64,000 nt of DNA from Hirsutella rhossiliensis (lineage: Eukaryota > Ascomycota > Sordariomycetes > Hypocreales > Ophiocordycipitaceae), in contig NW_025408667.1 in assembly GCF_020360975.1 (NCBI RefSeq), forward strand, positions 558,001 through 622,000, read 5' to 3'. This document shows positions 34,505-47,100 of the stretch, in pieces. A model generated the notes under the pieces. That model had not been told where the DNA came from, ran no database searches, and worked only from the letters and a program-made list of their open reading frames with translations. Position numbers and translations under genes: made by a program. Every line of letters begins with the position of its first letter. Position 1 is the stretch's first letter.

Positions 34505-37500
34505 CCTTCCCCCGCAACGATATCGAAAAACGACTCTGCCCCTACGGTCTATAGGACGATTCTTATAAAGCCCTAAGATTAGGATAAGTAGGTAAAGGAG
34601 CTACGGGCTCGTATAGATAGGACTATCTATAATTTAGTCTTCTCTAATAAGTAGGACCCTCTTAAGCCCCCTCTTTGTCCTAGGGCAACGGAATTTATAG
34701 AGGGAGCTTCCCTTTTCTTAGAGCTAACATCCGTATAATAGAGAGCTTTTTCTACTACCTTAGGTAACTACGAGAGTTACCGTAAGGAATACCTTTATAA
34801 GACGAAGCTACTAACTACTATACGTACGGCGATAACGGAATCCGTTAGTACCGTAAAGCTAATTACTCTTCGAGAGGAAGAGACTCCTAGGTAGTAGCTT
34901 TTAAAGCTCGAGACCTTAATAGCTCCTTCGAGAGGTTATATAACTAACCGTATTAAGAAGACCTATACGGCCTACCTAAGAGCTTTTTCTGCTAGGAACC
35001 TACTAGCTTCTTCGTAGCTAGCTAAGTAGGAAGAAATCCTTAAGGAAGCTAACTAATACTTCCTTATAGAAGCTTTCCGGCTAGTAGCTAGGATATATCT
35101 CTGCTAATAAAGCCTATTAGTAACGGTTACTCGACTATCTTTCGAGAGGCTAGCCGGGAACTAGACAAAGAGGCTGCTAGAGTATAATAGTAAGTAGTCT
35201 TATTCCTTCGTAGCTAGTACTCGACCTAGACGGCTCGACCTACTGCCCCTATAGCTGCTGCAGCCTCTATTGCTACGGCTCCCGCTACTGCTACTACGGC
35301 TATTGCTCCTTTAGCTCCTCCTCCCTTAAGAGCCTTAACGCTGTCGTTAACTACAGCTACGGCCCTAGCCCCGGCTACGTATCTTACTCCGGGCCCGGCC
35401 TAGGTCCCGTTAGTTAGACCGGCCCGACTAGTCCCCTAATAGACCTTTTAGTCCGTTAGTCGAAAAATCAGGGAACTAGTCGCAATCGAACCTCTTCGTT
35501 AAAATCAGCAATAAGGGGTAAAAAGGGGAGGTTTTTAAGCAGACCTTCTAAACCGGGACGAGGATTCCTCGAAGAAATAAAAGACTAGACGACGAAACGG
35601 CTGCCTAGCTTATAAATCCCTAGGCCATCGGTTATTATAATACTAGTAGGTCTTTAAGGAAAACCGACCTAAAGGATTTAACCCTTTAAAGAGGCTATAA
35701 GAAACGATATAATAGTCTCTTAAGGAGGACCCCTCGTTATAGAAGAAGATAGACGAGATTCGGGTTACTAAGAAATAGTAACTAACGCCGCTGCCCTTAT
35801 TCGAGCTATAAATTCGAGGAAAAGTCGTTAGTATAGTAAATCCGGCATTTATCTTCCCTACGGATTAGTAAGACTAACCGTTAGAGCCCTCTAATTATCC
35901 CCTACGAAAATCAGCTATCCTTAACTCTAGTACTTCCCTCGATATCTATAATATACTCTTACGATTCCGGTCCTTTAAGAAGGCACGGAGGGAATACCTT
36001 ATTGCTAGGGAATTAACCGTATAGATAGAGGGATATAGAAGGGTGAATTTTACGATAAAATTACCTAATAGGTCTATATAAATTCTTCGACGAAAAAGGG
36101 TAGCTTTTTGCCCTCGATTTTTAATAAGCTTAATTTCCTTCCGCCTTCTTTAAGAGGAAGGAATCTTCTAGGATACGACGTCTAAGCCTACGAGGCTAGT
36201 CTAGAAGAATTAGACTATTAGGCTTATTATATCCTAGGAAGGAATCTCTAAGTTAGCTTTCCCTACTAGGAGGGTAGGTACTAAGGACCCTCTTCTAGCA
36301 GCCTAAGGAGACGGCATTCTTTAGCACGCACAACTTAGTTACTGGGCCCCTAGCTTTATATATAGCTTAGCTAATAATAGGCGTACGAATAAGGGGCCCA
36401 AAGACCGTTAATATACTACGGCTAAGGAAAGACTACTAAGAGACGAATTTAGACGGACCCTATACGGCCGGACTAGCCGTATAAGGAAATTTAGGTCGAC
36501 TAGACCAACGTCTCTAGGGATTGGGAAAGCCGTTATGGTAATGTTTTTATAGACGTCTTTTAGGATAGTTTTCCTATTTATAGACCTACCTAAGTAAGTA
36601 TAACTAGTCTACCTTCCGGGACTTCGTTAACTAGATAAAATCCTACTTTAGCTACGAGGTAAAGAAGATACGGTTTAACGGAGAGCTATTTACGAAAGAT
36701 ATCTTAAAGTAGCTTCGAAAAAGGGGTATTTTACCCCTCCCGTTAGCACTAAATACCTAAGCCTAGAATAAAGGGGCAGAAAGATTAAGGGGTGCTATAA
36801 TAGAAAGGGGCCGCACGATAAGACTTACTATAAAGCTTCTATACGACTTTTAGAGGGAAGTCGTTAAGACCGCCTATTACCTTCGGAACCGGACCCCTAG
36901 GGACCTTAAGGACCTTAGGGAACTAAACTAAGGAATAGATTAGAAATCCCCCCTCGAGCTCTTTATAAAGAAGAGGGCCTCGCTAGCCTACCTTCGTGCC
37001 TATAGCTATAAGGTATACGCAATAACTACCGATATATAGCTAAAAAGGAAGAAGAAAAGAAAGCTTAATCCGAGAGCCTTTATTAGTTACCTCGTTAGTT
37101 ATAATTCTATAAATATCTTCTAGATCTAGATTCCTCTTCTATAGAAGGTTATTTTAACTAAGGATATAATTTTCGATGAATCTAGCTTCTTCGATAGAAA
37201 GAGGGATTAATAGCCCCTCTTACTCTCTTAACGTTAGCTAATTTAAAAGATTTAAATCCCCCCTTCCTAATAGTCTTAAGAAGAGGTCTTAGATAAGGAA
37301 ACGGAAGAAGAAACCGACGTTAAAGTAGTCGAGGAAAACGCCGACTTCGAAGAAAAGGAAGCTACTAGATTAGATAATCTAGATAAAGAAGAAGACTATA
37401 GGAAAGCGGTAGAGCTAGAATACGCCTACCTACCTACGCCTCCTCCTACGTAAGAAGAAGATCTAAAAGCAGCTTTTTTAGTTAGTCTTCCCGTCTCGAC

Positions 37501-39580
37501 CCTTAAGGGGGTAGGAAAGGCACCTCTCTTAAAGGATTACCTAGCTGCCTTTTTATCCTTGCTTTAAGAAGTAAAGGAAGGTATAGTTACGAAAAAAGAC
37601 TAACCTCTCCCCTATTTCGATTGTTTTTCCGACTTCTACTTAACGCTAATAGAAGACGGTTCCTACGGAGCGTTTATAGCAGGCCGGCTTTTTAAGCTAC
37701 TATTAGCAAGGAAGGTATATAAAAGAGACCTCCCGGACCTACTAGTAAACTAAAAGCAGCTAGAAAAACACCCCTTTAGAAACTAGTTTTTCTAGGCCTA
37801 GAAAGACTACCTAGCCTTATATAAAGAGATAGGGTCTTTCGAAGAGGTCCTTAAGGGAAAAGTAAGAGGAAAATAGGTCCTTAGCTATAAATAGGTCTTT
37901 ATCTATAAGACTAATAAACATAGCTTCCTTTAAAAGTATAAGGCCCGGCTAGTTATCTACGGGAAATAGTAGGAAAAAGGGGATTTACCTACTAAGGTAA
38001 CTACCCTAGTAGGAATATCTTTTTAGGCCCCTATAGCTATAGTAGCAGAATTCGACCTCGAACTCGATTAGATAGATATAGTTAACGCCTTTATTAACTA
38101 CCTACTTAAGGAAGAAGAAGTTATCTATATATAACTTCCTCTTAGTTTCTAATAATTAGGAAAGGTTCTATAGCTTAGGAAAGCTCTATATAGACTATAA
38201 AGATTACCCCTTCTTTAGTAATAGCATTTAACCGGTTCCCTCGAAGCCCTAAGCTTTAAGAAAGTCCCTTAGGAACCGTATATAATATAGAAGGGTAAAA
38301 TCACGGTCTTCTTCTACGTCGACGATATTATCTAGGCCTACCTAAAAGAGGAAGAAGCTAATACTAGGGAGGCTATATAAGGCCTATAATAAAGGTATAA
38401 GATAACTAGGCTAAGGGAGCTAAAGTAGTTCCTAGGGATACGAATCCTTAGGAATAGGTCCTAACGGACTATCTAGCTTACCTAAGACGCCTATATTAAT
38501 AAGGTTGCTTATAAATTCCTCCTTAATTCCGTCGATAAGAAGCTTCCCTCTACGCCTATATTAGACGAAGAGCTTTTGCCTAATCCGTCCTTTTAAGCTA
38601 GGGAGTAAGAGAAACACTAATATTAATAGAAGGTAGGCTCCTTGCTTTTTTTAGCTATTTCTACTAGACCGGATATCTCTTTTACGGTCTCCCGGCTAGC
38701 TAAGCATAACTAGAATCCTAGCCCTAGGCACTAAGAAGTAGTAGACTAAGTAATCCTTTATCTCTATTTAATAAGATTATATAGTCTACGCCTAGGTAGG
38801 TAAGGAAGGAAATTAGCTGCCGAAACTTTCTTTATTCGAGCGATTCGTCCTTTACGGATAATTCCTTAGATAGAAAGAGCTTATAAGGGTATATTATATC
38901 CCTTTTTAAAGGAACTATTGCTTAGAGAGCTTCGAAGTAAGCTACCGTTACGACTTCTAGTACGGAGGTAGAGCTACTAGCTCTTTTAGAAGCGTTAAAA
39001 GAAGCGATTTTCCTTAGCCGGCTACTAATATCTCTATAACTATAAATTCCGACCTTACTAGCTATAGAATACGATAATACGTAGACTATACGGATTCTTA
39101 TAAAGGAAAATAGTAAGCTATTAACCTAGCTACGGTATATCGATATCTACTAGTATTAGTTACGCTAAGAGGTCTAAAGGGGACTTATTTCCGTCCGTTA
39201 GGTTCTAACGGTATTAAAAGCCGACGGTCTTACGAAGCCCTCTACTAAAAGCCCGCCTTAAGAGTCTACGAGAGGAGCTAATAGCACGTAGGAGGAAGGA
39301 GACGTCTATAGCTAAAGAGAGGAATTAAGACTTATCCTAAAAGAGGGCCCCTAGCTTAATTAGGACTTATTCTTCTTAAAGGCCCTTTAAGGACTTGTCT
39401 TAGAGAAGCCCTTTCTTATAGGACTTAATTCCTCCTAGGCCCCTTTTTCCTAAAGTAGGTCTAAAAGAGCCTAGGCTAAAACCTAGATTTCTCGAGTAGG
39501 GGATAAGTATAGACTAAGACCTCCTCTATACGCTTACCGGCCTAGGTATTTAGCTTTACCCTTCTATAAGGGCAGGCTAT
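34505..39580 (+). pseudogene. Copia-A1 gag-pol polyprotein
   Basis: Gag relic at about 34510-35460, with NYESYRKEYLYKTKLLTTI near 34765-34825, followed by an Ala/Pro/Leu-rich stretch near 35230-35440. Integrase around 36450-36950, with an NGVAER-like motif near 36765 and YYLRNRTP near 36870-36895. RT about 37900-38500: the palm reads ELD-IDIVNAFINYLL near 38058-38110 and FFYVDDII near 38309-38332, so the catalytic YVDD survives. A downstream RPDI motif (AISTRPDISFTVSRLAK) lies near 38655-38705. RNase H about 38830-39190 ends in a degenerate HIDIxYHxLREEV motif near 39137-39175. Stops are mostly RIP-type. No function remains. Confidence 0.9.
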
Positions 39581-39593
39581 AGCTAAGGGGGTA

Positions 39594-40069
39594 TGTCGCG
39601 AAGCATAGCCTAATTTCGTAGTTCTTAGAGATATCTCTTAGCACGAGGGACCTAGGAAGCTAAAAAACAGGTTTTAAAGAAGGAGCTAAAAAGAGGTATA
39701 GAAAGGAGGGTAAGGATATAAGGGGAAGTAGAAGTAGCGATAGCTTCCTATAGAGGTAGCGAGAGATAAGACGGATATGCCGGCAACGGCTAGAAAGGAG
39801 GGGAAAAACCGGTAAAATGCTCGGTAGTTAAAAGGATATTAGTAGCTTCTTTAAGTAGGATCTTCTTTATTAATTAAGATGCTAGACGGGTATAAAGAGA
39901 GGCGTTAGATAGAGGAAAGAAGGATAATTAAGGCAATATAATAATTACTCCCCTACCGCAATTGCTGCCCCCGTAAGAATTATATCTCTCTGCCCTACTT
40001 ATCCGACCTCTTACTTTTAATTTTACCTTCGTGTATTTTTATATACTTCTTATATCTCTCTTCGCGAGA
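39594..40069 (+). repeat. Copia-A1 3' LTR (476 bp)
   Basis: Begins TGTCGCGAAG, retaining the original TG, and ends CTTCGCGAGA before the duplication GAAGT. Confidence 0.96.
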
Positions 40070-40074
40070 GAAGT

Positions 40075-42240
40075 ACTATTTATTATAAAAATAAAGACCC
40101 CTTAAATAAGCTAGAAATAAGAGCCTATAAGGGTATTATTATACGCTATACTAAAAATACTTATAAAATATATAACTTTTCGAAAAGGAAGGTAATACTT
40201 TCTAGAGATATTATTATCCTAGAAAATAAATTTATAGAAAATTAAAAAGAAGAAGACCTTAAGGACTTCGACTTTAATACCTTACCTTCTATAAATAAGG
40301 TCCTAGATAATTATTTATAAAGGGAACCTATATATAAAGAAGGTAATAACTCTTCCTTAAAAGAAAAGGAAAATAACCCTCTTATAGAGAAGGAAGATAA
40401 CCCTCTTATAAAAAAGGGAAATAATCCTTATTTAGAAAAGGGATTAAATAAGGATCTAAAAGTCTATATTAATATACCTAAGAAGCTAAAAGGATTTTAT
40501 AAATACTATATCGTATACCCTAAAATAAATACTATATTAAATAGTAAAAGTAAAGAGATTATTCTATCTTTACTAGAAAATAAGGATCCTATAGAGCCTA
40601 AAACATTTAAATAAGCTATAAATAGCTTAAAAGCTATAGAATAGAAAAGAGGTATATTTCTAGAAATAAAAGAGCTCTTAAACTAAAATACCTAGGAATT
40701 AAAGCCTCTTCCTAGCGATAGAGAGGCCCTAAGCGGCCGTTTGGTCTATAAAATAAAGCGGGATAATAATAATATTATTATTAAATATAAAGCCCGCTAT
40801 ATAGTATAAGAATTTAATTAGGTCTATAGCCTAGATTATTTAGAAACGTTTTCTACGATAGTAAGACCTAAATCGATTATAATACTACTTATAATAGCTA
40901 TTTCTAATAATTAAGCTCTACTATAATATAATATAAAAAATGCCTTTATATATACCGAAATAGATATAGATATTTATATAAAAATCCCTATAAGCTATAA
41001 AGAGCTAATACTTAAAGACTAGTTTAATAAAAACTAGTATAAGTATAATATTAGCTATTTATAGTTCCTAGAGTTATATAATAAGAAAAGGCTAGTAGTA
41101 AAATTAAAGAAAGTATTATACGGCCTTAAATAAAGCCTAAAGCTTTAGTATAACTATTTTAGCTTTATTTTAGCTAAGATAGGGTTTTCGGCCCTTCCTA
41201 TAAATAAAGGGGTATTTATAAATACGTAATATAAAATTATAATAGTAATCTACGTAGATAACCTCTTAATAATAGGGCCTAATAGAGGTATAATAAATAA
41301 TCTACTTAAAAAAGTAGCTAGTTATATAAAGGTTTAGCCTTTAAGCGAACTAAAAGACTTCTTAGGAATATATATAATTATAAACCAAAGTAAAAAGGAG
41401 ATATTTATATCCTAGGAAAAATATACTTATAATAAAATACGAGAATATAATAAAGAATCCTTAGGGACTTTTAATATACTTACTATAGTAAGAGTAAAGC
41501 TTAAAAAGGCTACTATAACGCCTTCGTAAAAGGAAATCCTTATTTACTAAAGGGAAATAGGGGCTCTATTATATCTAGCTATAATAAGTAGGCTAGACAT
41601 TTTATATACTATTATTTCCTATACTAGATTTGCTTTTAAACTAGATAATATATATTTTAAGGCGTTAAATACTATCTAGAAATATTTAAATAAATACCCT
41701 AACCTAGGGATAATTTACTACTATAATATCCCTTATACTTATAATTTTATAAAAGGTTATTCCGACGCTAACTAAGCGTCTAACCTTATAGATAGAAAAT
41801 CCGTTTCTAGATACTATTTCTATATTTATAAAAAAATTGTAAGTTAGGCTAGCTAGAAGTAAAAATCTATAGCCCTATTAACCTACGAAGCTAAATTTAT
41901 TGCCCTTAAGGAGGCTAATAAAGAAGCTTTATATCTAAATCGGCTATTTTATTTTATAAATAATAGCTTATCTATTAAGATTCTTAATACGATACCTCTT
42001 ATCTTAACGGATAATAAGGCAGCTATTAAATTAGCTAAAAATCTAGAATTCTATAAAAAGATAAAGTATATAGATATAGCTTACTTCTATACCTAAGAGA
42101 ATATTAAGGAGAAGAAGATTAGGATTTTCTATATTAAATCTAAAGATAATATTGCCGATATATTTACTAAGGAACTAAGAAGAAAAAAGTTTTTTAAGTT
42201 TTAAGAGCTTCTTTCCCTTAGGGAATTAAAAATGCCTTAA
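40075..42240 (+). pseudogene. Copia-B RT and RNase H
   Basis: Resumes the Copia-B frame after Copia-A1. Integrase C-terminal part with LEIRAYKGIIIRYTKNTYKI (about 40100-40165), an acidic linker, then RT. The fingers read YIVQEFNQVYSLDYLETFST near 40800-40856, the palm YNIKNAFIYTEID near 40930-40970, and IVIYVDNLLIIGP near 41240-41280 (the catalytic YVDD read as YVDN). RNase H at about 41700-42180 with KGYSDAN near 41753, NKAAIKLAKN near 42013 and NIADIFTKEL near 42150-42178. Ends near 42240. Confidence 0.9.
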
Positions 42241-42623
42241 AAGAAAAAGCTTATATCCCTTTAATAGAGGGTTTTTAGCTATCTTTTACTTTCTTAGCTT
42301 TTCCTTTATATATAACTAATAGGTTTTTTCCTTTAAAAAGGTTTCCTATTAATAAAAAATAACTTATAAAAATAAGGTTTTTCCTTATTAAGGGTTTCCT
42401 ATAATAACTCTATAAGGCTTTTTCCTTATAAAGGTTTACCTAAAAAGAGGAGAAATATTATAACTATAACTAGGATTTTTCCTACTAAGGTTTTTCCTAG
42501 AAAGGGTTTTAAAAATTTTCCTTTATATTCCTATTATATACCTTATTCTTATTAAGGATAATTCTACTATAAAATAAATAACTAGTAAAGAGTACTATTT
42601 ACTTAGTACTCTTTAAGGGAGGC
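42241..42623 (+). other. Copia-B 3' untranslated stretch and purine tract
   Basis: Runs of related TTTTTCCTT/GGTTTTTCC-like units (about 42290-42500) follow the polyprotein. A purine-rich AAGGGAGG just before 42624 fits the polypurine tract that primes plus-strand synthesis. Confidence 0.6.
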
Positions 42624-43321
42624 TATAAGAATATACCCTTATATTCCTATTATACTATTATTAAGAAATAATAAGTATAGGGAGGCTCTATAAAATACGC
42701 TAGTAAAAAGAGGCTCTATAATATAGTCTAAAGGGAGTAACCCTTAAAGATAAAAGACCTCTACTAGATATCTATAGCTTCCTTTAAAAGATATAGGTCG
42801 AGATAAGCTTATCCTAATAAATAAGAATATATATAAAATGTATATATTAACTATAAGTAGAACGGATACCTTATTGCCTAATTTAGCCTAGCGGTTTTAA
42901 AGATATCCGCGATACGAGAATAGGTAGAGTATAGAATATTCTAGTTAAATCTACTACTTATACTAGAACCTATAGTCTTATATTAACTATTACGCTATAA
43001 TTAGACTACCTACTAAGTCTAGAAGATATACTATAGATAGAGCTTTTTAAGTAATATAGAATATACTAAAAAGCTAACTAATTTATCTACTAGTAAGCGA
43101 GTAATAGTCTATAAAAGATAAAGGATTTCCCTAGGAGTAATAGATATAATAAGTAAGTTTATAAGTATCTTTTATAACGCTATTCTTTTAATATATTATT
43201 TAGCCCCTTATATACTTATTATAAATTCCGGACGAAATCCTACCCTATACTCCGTCGACCGTTCTATCTACTTATATTATCGATTACCTAATCCTTTACT
43301 TATTACTTATACCTTTTAATA
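42624..43321 (+). repeat. Copia-B 3' LTR (698 bp)
   Basis: Direct repeat of 30952-31649, followed by the duplication GGTCC. Confidence 0.95.
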
Positions 43322-43326
43322 GGTCC

Positions 43327-43521
43327 TAGGGTCCTTAAACCTCCTTAAGGCCCTTATAAGCTAAGTAGACTACTTTTTTACTAAAAGAAAGATCTAGCTA
43401 GCCTTTAAAGAGTAAGTCTAGCCCCTTATAGACTTAGTAATAGGGGTGCTTTAAGGGTCCCCTATTAGCTCTATTTTATTCCTCTTATATATAAGGGGGA
43501 TACTAGCGGCTAAAGGATACT
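43327..43521 (+). pseudogene. LINE piece 4: RT motif B
   Basis: Contains the LINE RT motif SPISSILFLLYI (about 43458-43495), preceded by a RIPed form of G-V-P-Q-G. Ends at ATACT, the target of Copia-A2. Confidence 0.82.
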
Positions 43522-43998
43522 TATCGCGAAGCGTAGCTTAATTTCGTAGTTCTTAGAGATATCTCTTAGTATAAAGGACCTAGGAAGCTAAAAAATAAGT
43601 TATAAAGAAGGAGCTAAAAAGAGGTATAGAGAGGAGGGTAGGGGTAAGAGGGGAAGTAGAAGTAGCGATAGCTTCCTATAGAGGTAGCGAGAGATAAGAT
43701 AGATATACTAGTAACGGCTAGAAAGGAGGGGGAAAACTAGTAAAAAGCTCGGTAGTTAAAGGGATATTAGTAGCTTCTTTAAGTAGGATCTTCTTTATTA
43801 ATTAAGATACTAGATAGGTATAAAGAGGGGCGTTAGATAGAGGAAAGAAGGATAATTAAGGCAATATAATAATTACTCCCCTACCTTTATTACTGCCCCC
43901 GTAAGAATTAAATCTCTCTGCCCTACCTATCTAACCCCTTACTTTTAATTTTACCTTCGTGTATTTTATATATACTTTACGTATCTCTCTTTATAAGA
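43522..43998 (+). repeat. Copia-A2 5' LTR (477 bp)
   Basis: Same family as 33901-34376. An open frame of 60 codons at 43959-44141 crosses the LTR edge and has no counterpart in the other copies. Confidence 0.95.
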
Positions 43999-44012
43999 GT
44001 TATAAGCCTAGG
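43999..44012 (+). other. Primer-binding site of Copia-A2
   Basis: GTTATAAGCCTAGG, the RIPed form of the Copia-A1 site at the same place; complementary to the initiator tRNA-Met anticodon arm once the changes are undone. Confidence 0.65.
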
Positions 44013-44124
44013 AGGAATAGAATTCCTATACCTTCCGGCTACTATAAAAGGCACCTTTCTTATATCCCTCGTAGCTTCCTTTTACCCCTCTTACTAGAAA
44101 AGCCGATTTTTAACCGACTTTTCT

Positions 44125-47100
44125 ACCCCCCTCTTTTATAACGATAACGAAAACCGACTCCTTTACTATCCCTACGGTCTATAGGACGATTCTTATAGAG
44201 CCCTAAGATTAGGATAAGTAGGTAAAGGAGCTACGGGCTCGTATAGATAGAACTATCTATAATTTAGTCTTCTTTAATAAGTAGGACCCTCTTAAGCCCC
44301 CTCTTTGTCCGAGGGTAATAGAATTTATAGAGGGAGCTTCCCTCTTCTTAGAGCTAACCTCTATATAATAAAGAGCTTTTTCTACTACCTTAAGTAACTA
44401 CGAGAGTTACTATAAGGAATACCTTTATAAGACGAAGCTACTAACTACTATATATATAGCGATAACGGAATCTATTAGTGCCGTAAAGCTAATTACTCTT
44501 TAAGAGAAAGAGACTCTTAGGCAGTAGCTTTTAAAGCTTAAGACCTTAATAGCTCCCTCGAGGGGCTATATAACTAACCGTATTAAGAAGACCTATACGG
44601 CCTACCTAGGAGCCTTTTCTACTAAGAACCTACTAGCTTCTTTATAGCTATCTAAGTAAGAAGAAATCCTTAAGGAAGCTAATTAATACTTCCTTATAAA
44701 AGCTCTTTCCGGCTAGTAGCTACGGGATATATCTCTGCTAATAAAGCCTATTAGTAACGGTTACTTAACTATCTTTTAAGAAGCTAGCTAAGAACTAGAC
44801 GAAGAGGCTACTAGAGTATAATAGTAAGTAGTCTTATTCCTTCGTAGCTAGCACTCGACCTAGATAGCTCGACCTGCTGCCCCTATAGCTGCTATAGCCC
44901 CTATTGCTATAGCTCCCGCTGCTGCTGCTACGGCTATTGCTCCTTCGGCTCCTCCTCCCTTAAGAGCCTTAACGCCGTCGTTAACTATAGCTATAGCCCC
45001 GGCCCTAGCTACGTATCTTACTCCGGGCCCGGCCCCGGTCCCGTTAGTTAGACCGGCCCGACTAGTCCCCTAATAGACCTTTTAGTCCGTTAGTCGAAAA
45101 ATTAAGGAACTAGTCGAAATCGAACCTCGTTAAAATTAGTAATAAGGGGTAAAAAGGGGGGGTTTTTAAGTAGACCTTCTAAATTAGGACGAGGATTCCT
45201 TAAAGAAACGAAATACTAAACGAAACGGCTGCTTAGTATATAAATCCCTAGGCTATCGATTATTATAATACTAGTAGGTCTTCGAGGAAAACCGACCTAA
45301 AGGATTTAACCCTTTAAAGAGGCTATAAGAAATAATATAATAGTCTCTTAAGGAGGACCCCTTATTATAGACGAGATTCGGGTTACTAAGAAATAGTAAC
45401 TAATGGGTAGCTTTTACCCTTGATTTTAACAGGCTAATTTCCTTCCGCCTTCTTCGAGAGGAAGGAATCTTCTAAGATATAACGTCTAAGCCTATAAGGC
45501 TAGTCTAGAAAAATTAGACTATTAAGCTTATCGAGGAAAAATTTAGTTAATTTATTCTCGAATTCCGACCTATCCTTAGGAAGGAATCTCTTAAGAAGTT
45601 AGCTTTCCTACTAGGAGGAATAGGTCTACTATAAAGACCCTCTTCCGGCAGCCTAAGAGACGGCCTTCTTTACTTTGCGACTTAGTTACCTGGCCCCTAG
45701 CTTTATATAAGCTAGGTTATAATAAGGCGTACGAATAAGGGGCTTAAGACCGTTAAATACGAATACTATAGCTAAGGAAAGACTAAGACAGATTTCTAGA
45801 CAACGAACATTTACGGCCGGACTAGGCGTATAAGAAATTTAGGCCGACTAGACTAACGTCTCTAGGGATTAAGAAAGCTTTATTAGGGTAATGTTTTTTA
45901 TAGACGCTTTTTTAGGGATGGTTTTCCCTTATTTCTTACGGACCTACTTAAGTAAGTATAACTAGTTTGCCCTCTAGGACTTCGTTAACTAAATAAAATC
46001 CTACTTTAGCTACGAGGTAAAGATGATATAGTCTAATAGAGAGCTATTTACAAAGGATATCTTAAATTAGCTTCGAAAAAAAGGCATTTTACCCCTTTAG
46101 TTAGCACCGAATAACTAGGCCTAGAACGGAGGGGCAGAAAGATTAGGGGGTGCTATAATAGAAAGGGCCCGTACGATAAGACTTACTATAAGGCTTCTAT
46201 ACGACCTTTAAAGGGAAGTCGTTAAGACCGCCTATTACCTTTAGAACCGGACCCTAAGGGCCCTAGGGGGCCTAAGGGACTATAGGGACCTAGAGACCCT
46301 TTTGAACTTAAGGAATAGACTAGAAATCTCACTTAAGCTCTTTATAAAGAAGAGGGCCTTGCTAGCCTACCTTTATACCTATAGCTATAAGGCATCACAT
46401 AATAACTACTGATATATAGCTAAAAAGAAAGAAGAAAAGAAAGCTTAATCCTAGAGCCTTTATTAGTTACCTTATTAGTTATTATTCTATAAATATCTTC
46501 TAGATCTAGATTCCTCTTTTATAGAAGGTTATTTTAACTAGGGATATAACTTTCGACGAATCTAGCTTTTTCGATAGAAAGAGGGATTAATAGCCCCTCT
46601 TACTCTTATAACGTTAGCTAATTTAGAAGATCTAAATCCCCCCTTCTTAATAGTTATAAGAAGAGGCCCTAGACGAGGAAATAAAAAAAGAAACCGACGT
46701 CGAAGTAGTCGAGGATAACGCGGACTTTAAAAAAGAAAAAGAGGAAGCTACTAGATTAAATAATCTAAACGAAGAAGGAGACTATAAGAAAGCGGTAGAG
46801 CTAGAATACGCCTACCTACCTACGCCTCCTCTTATATAAGAAGAAGATCTAGAAGTAGCTTTTTTAGTTAGTCTTCCTATCTTAACCCTTAAGGGGGTAG
46901 GAAAGGCACCTCTCTTAAGGATTACCCGGCTGCCTTTTTTCCCTACTTCAGAAGTAAAGAGAGTATAGGGCCCGATATGAATTACGAAAAGACTAATCTC
47001 TCCTTATTTCGATTGTTTTTCTAACTTCTACCTAACGCTAATAGAAGACAGTTCTTATAAAGCGTTTATAGTGAGGCCAGCTTTTAAGCTACTATTAGTA

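Larger units (their letters stand above)
33901..40069 (+). mobile_element. Copia-A1, complete Ty1/Copia element
   Basis: A 6169-bp element inserted in Copia-B between integrase and RT, with target duplication GAAGT (33896-33900, 40070-40074). LTRs are 476 bp each. The primer-binding site is at 34377 and a polypurine tract (AAGGGGG) at about 39585-39591. It is the most complete of the Copia-A copies; A2 lacks about 310 bp that correspond to roughly 35790-36100 here. RIP is heavy, but C in CpG, CpC and CpT contexts is largely retained. Confidence 0.95.
30952..43321 (+). mobile_element. Copia-B, complete Ty1/Copia element with a nested Copia-A1
   Basis: Target duplication GGTCC (30947-30951 and 43322-43326). 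Two 698-bp LTRs, an initiator-Met half-tRNA primer site after the 5' LTR, and a purine tract (AAGGGAGG) before the 3' LTR at 42624. Copia-A1 and one GAAGT duplication (6174 bp) lie inside; without them the element is 6196 bp. Its polyprotein relic is one long + frame cut mainly by Gln-to-stop RIP changes. It sits in the LINE between RT motifs A and B. Confidence 0.95.

Noticed and set aside
43959..44141. Open frame of 60 codons spanning the Copia-A2 5' LTR end and primer site
   Set aside because: Crosses a structural boundary and is not open in Copia-A1.
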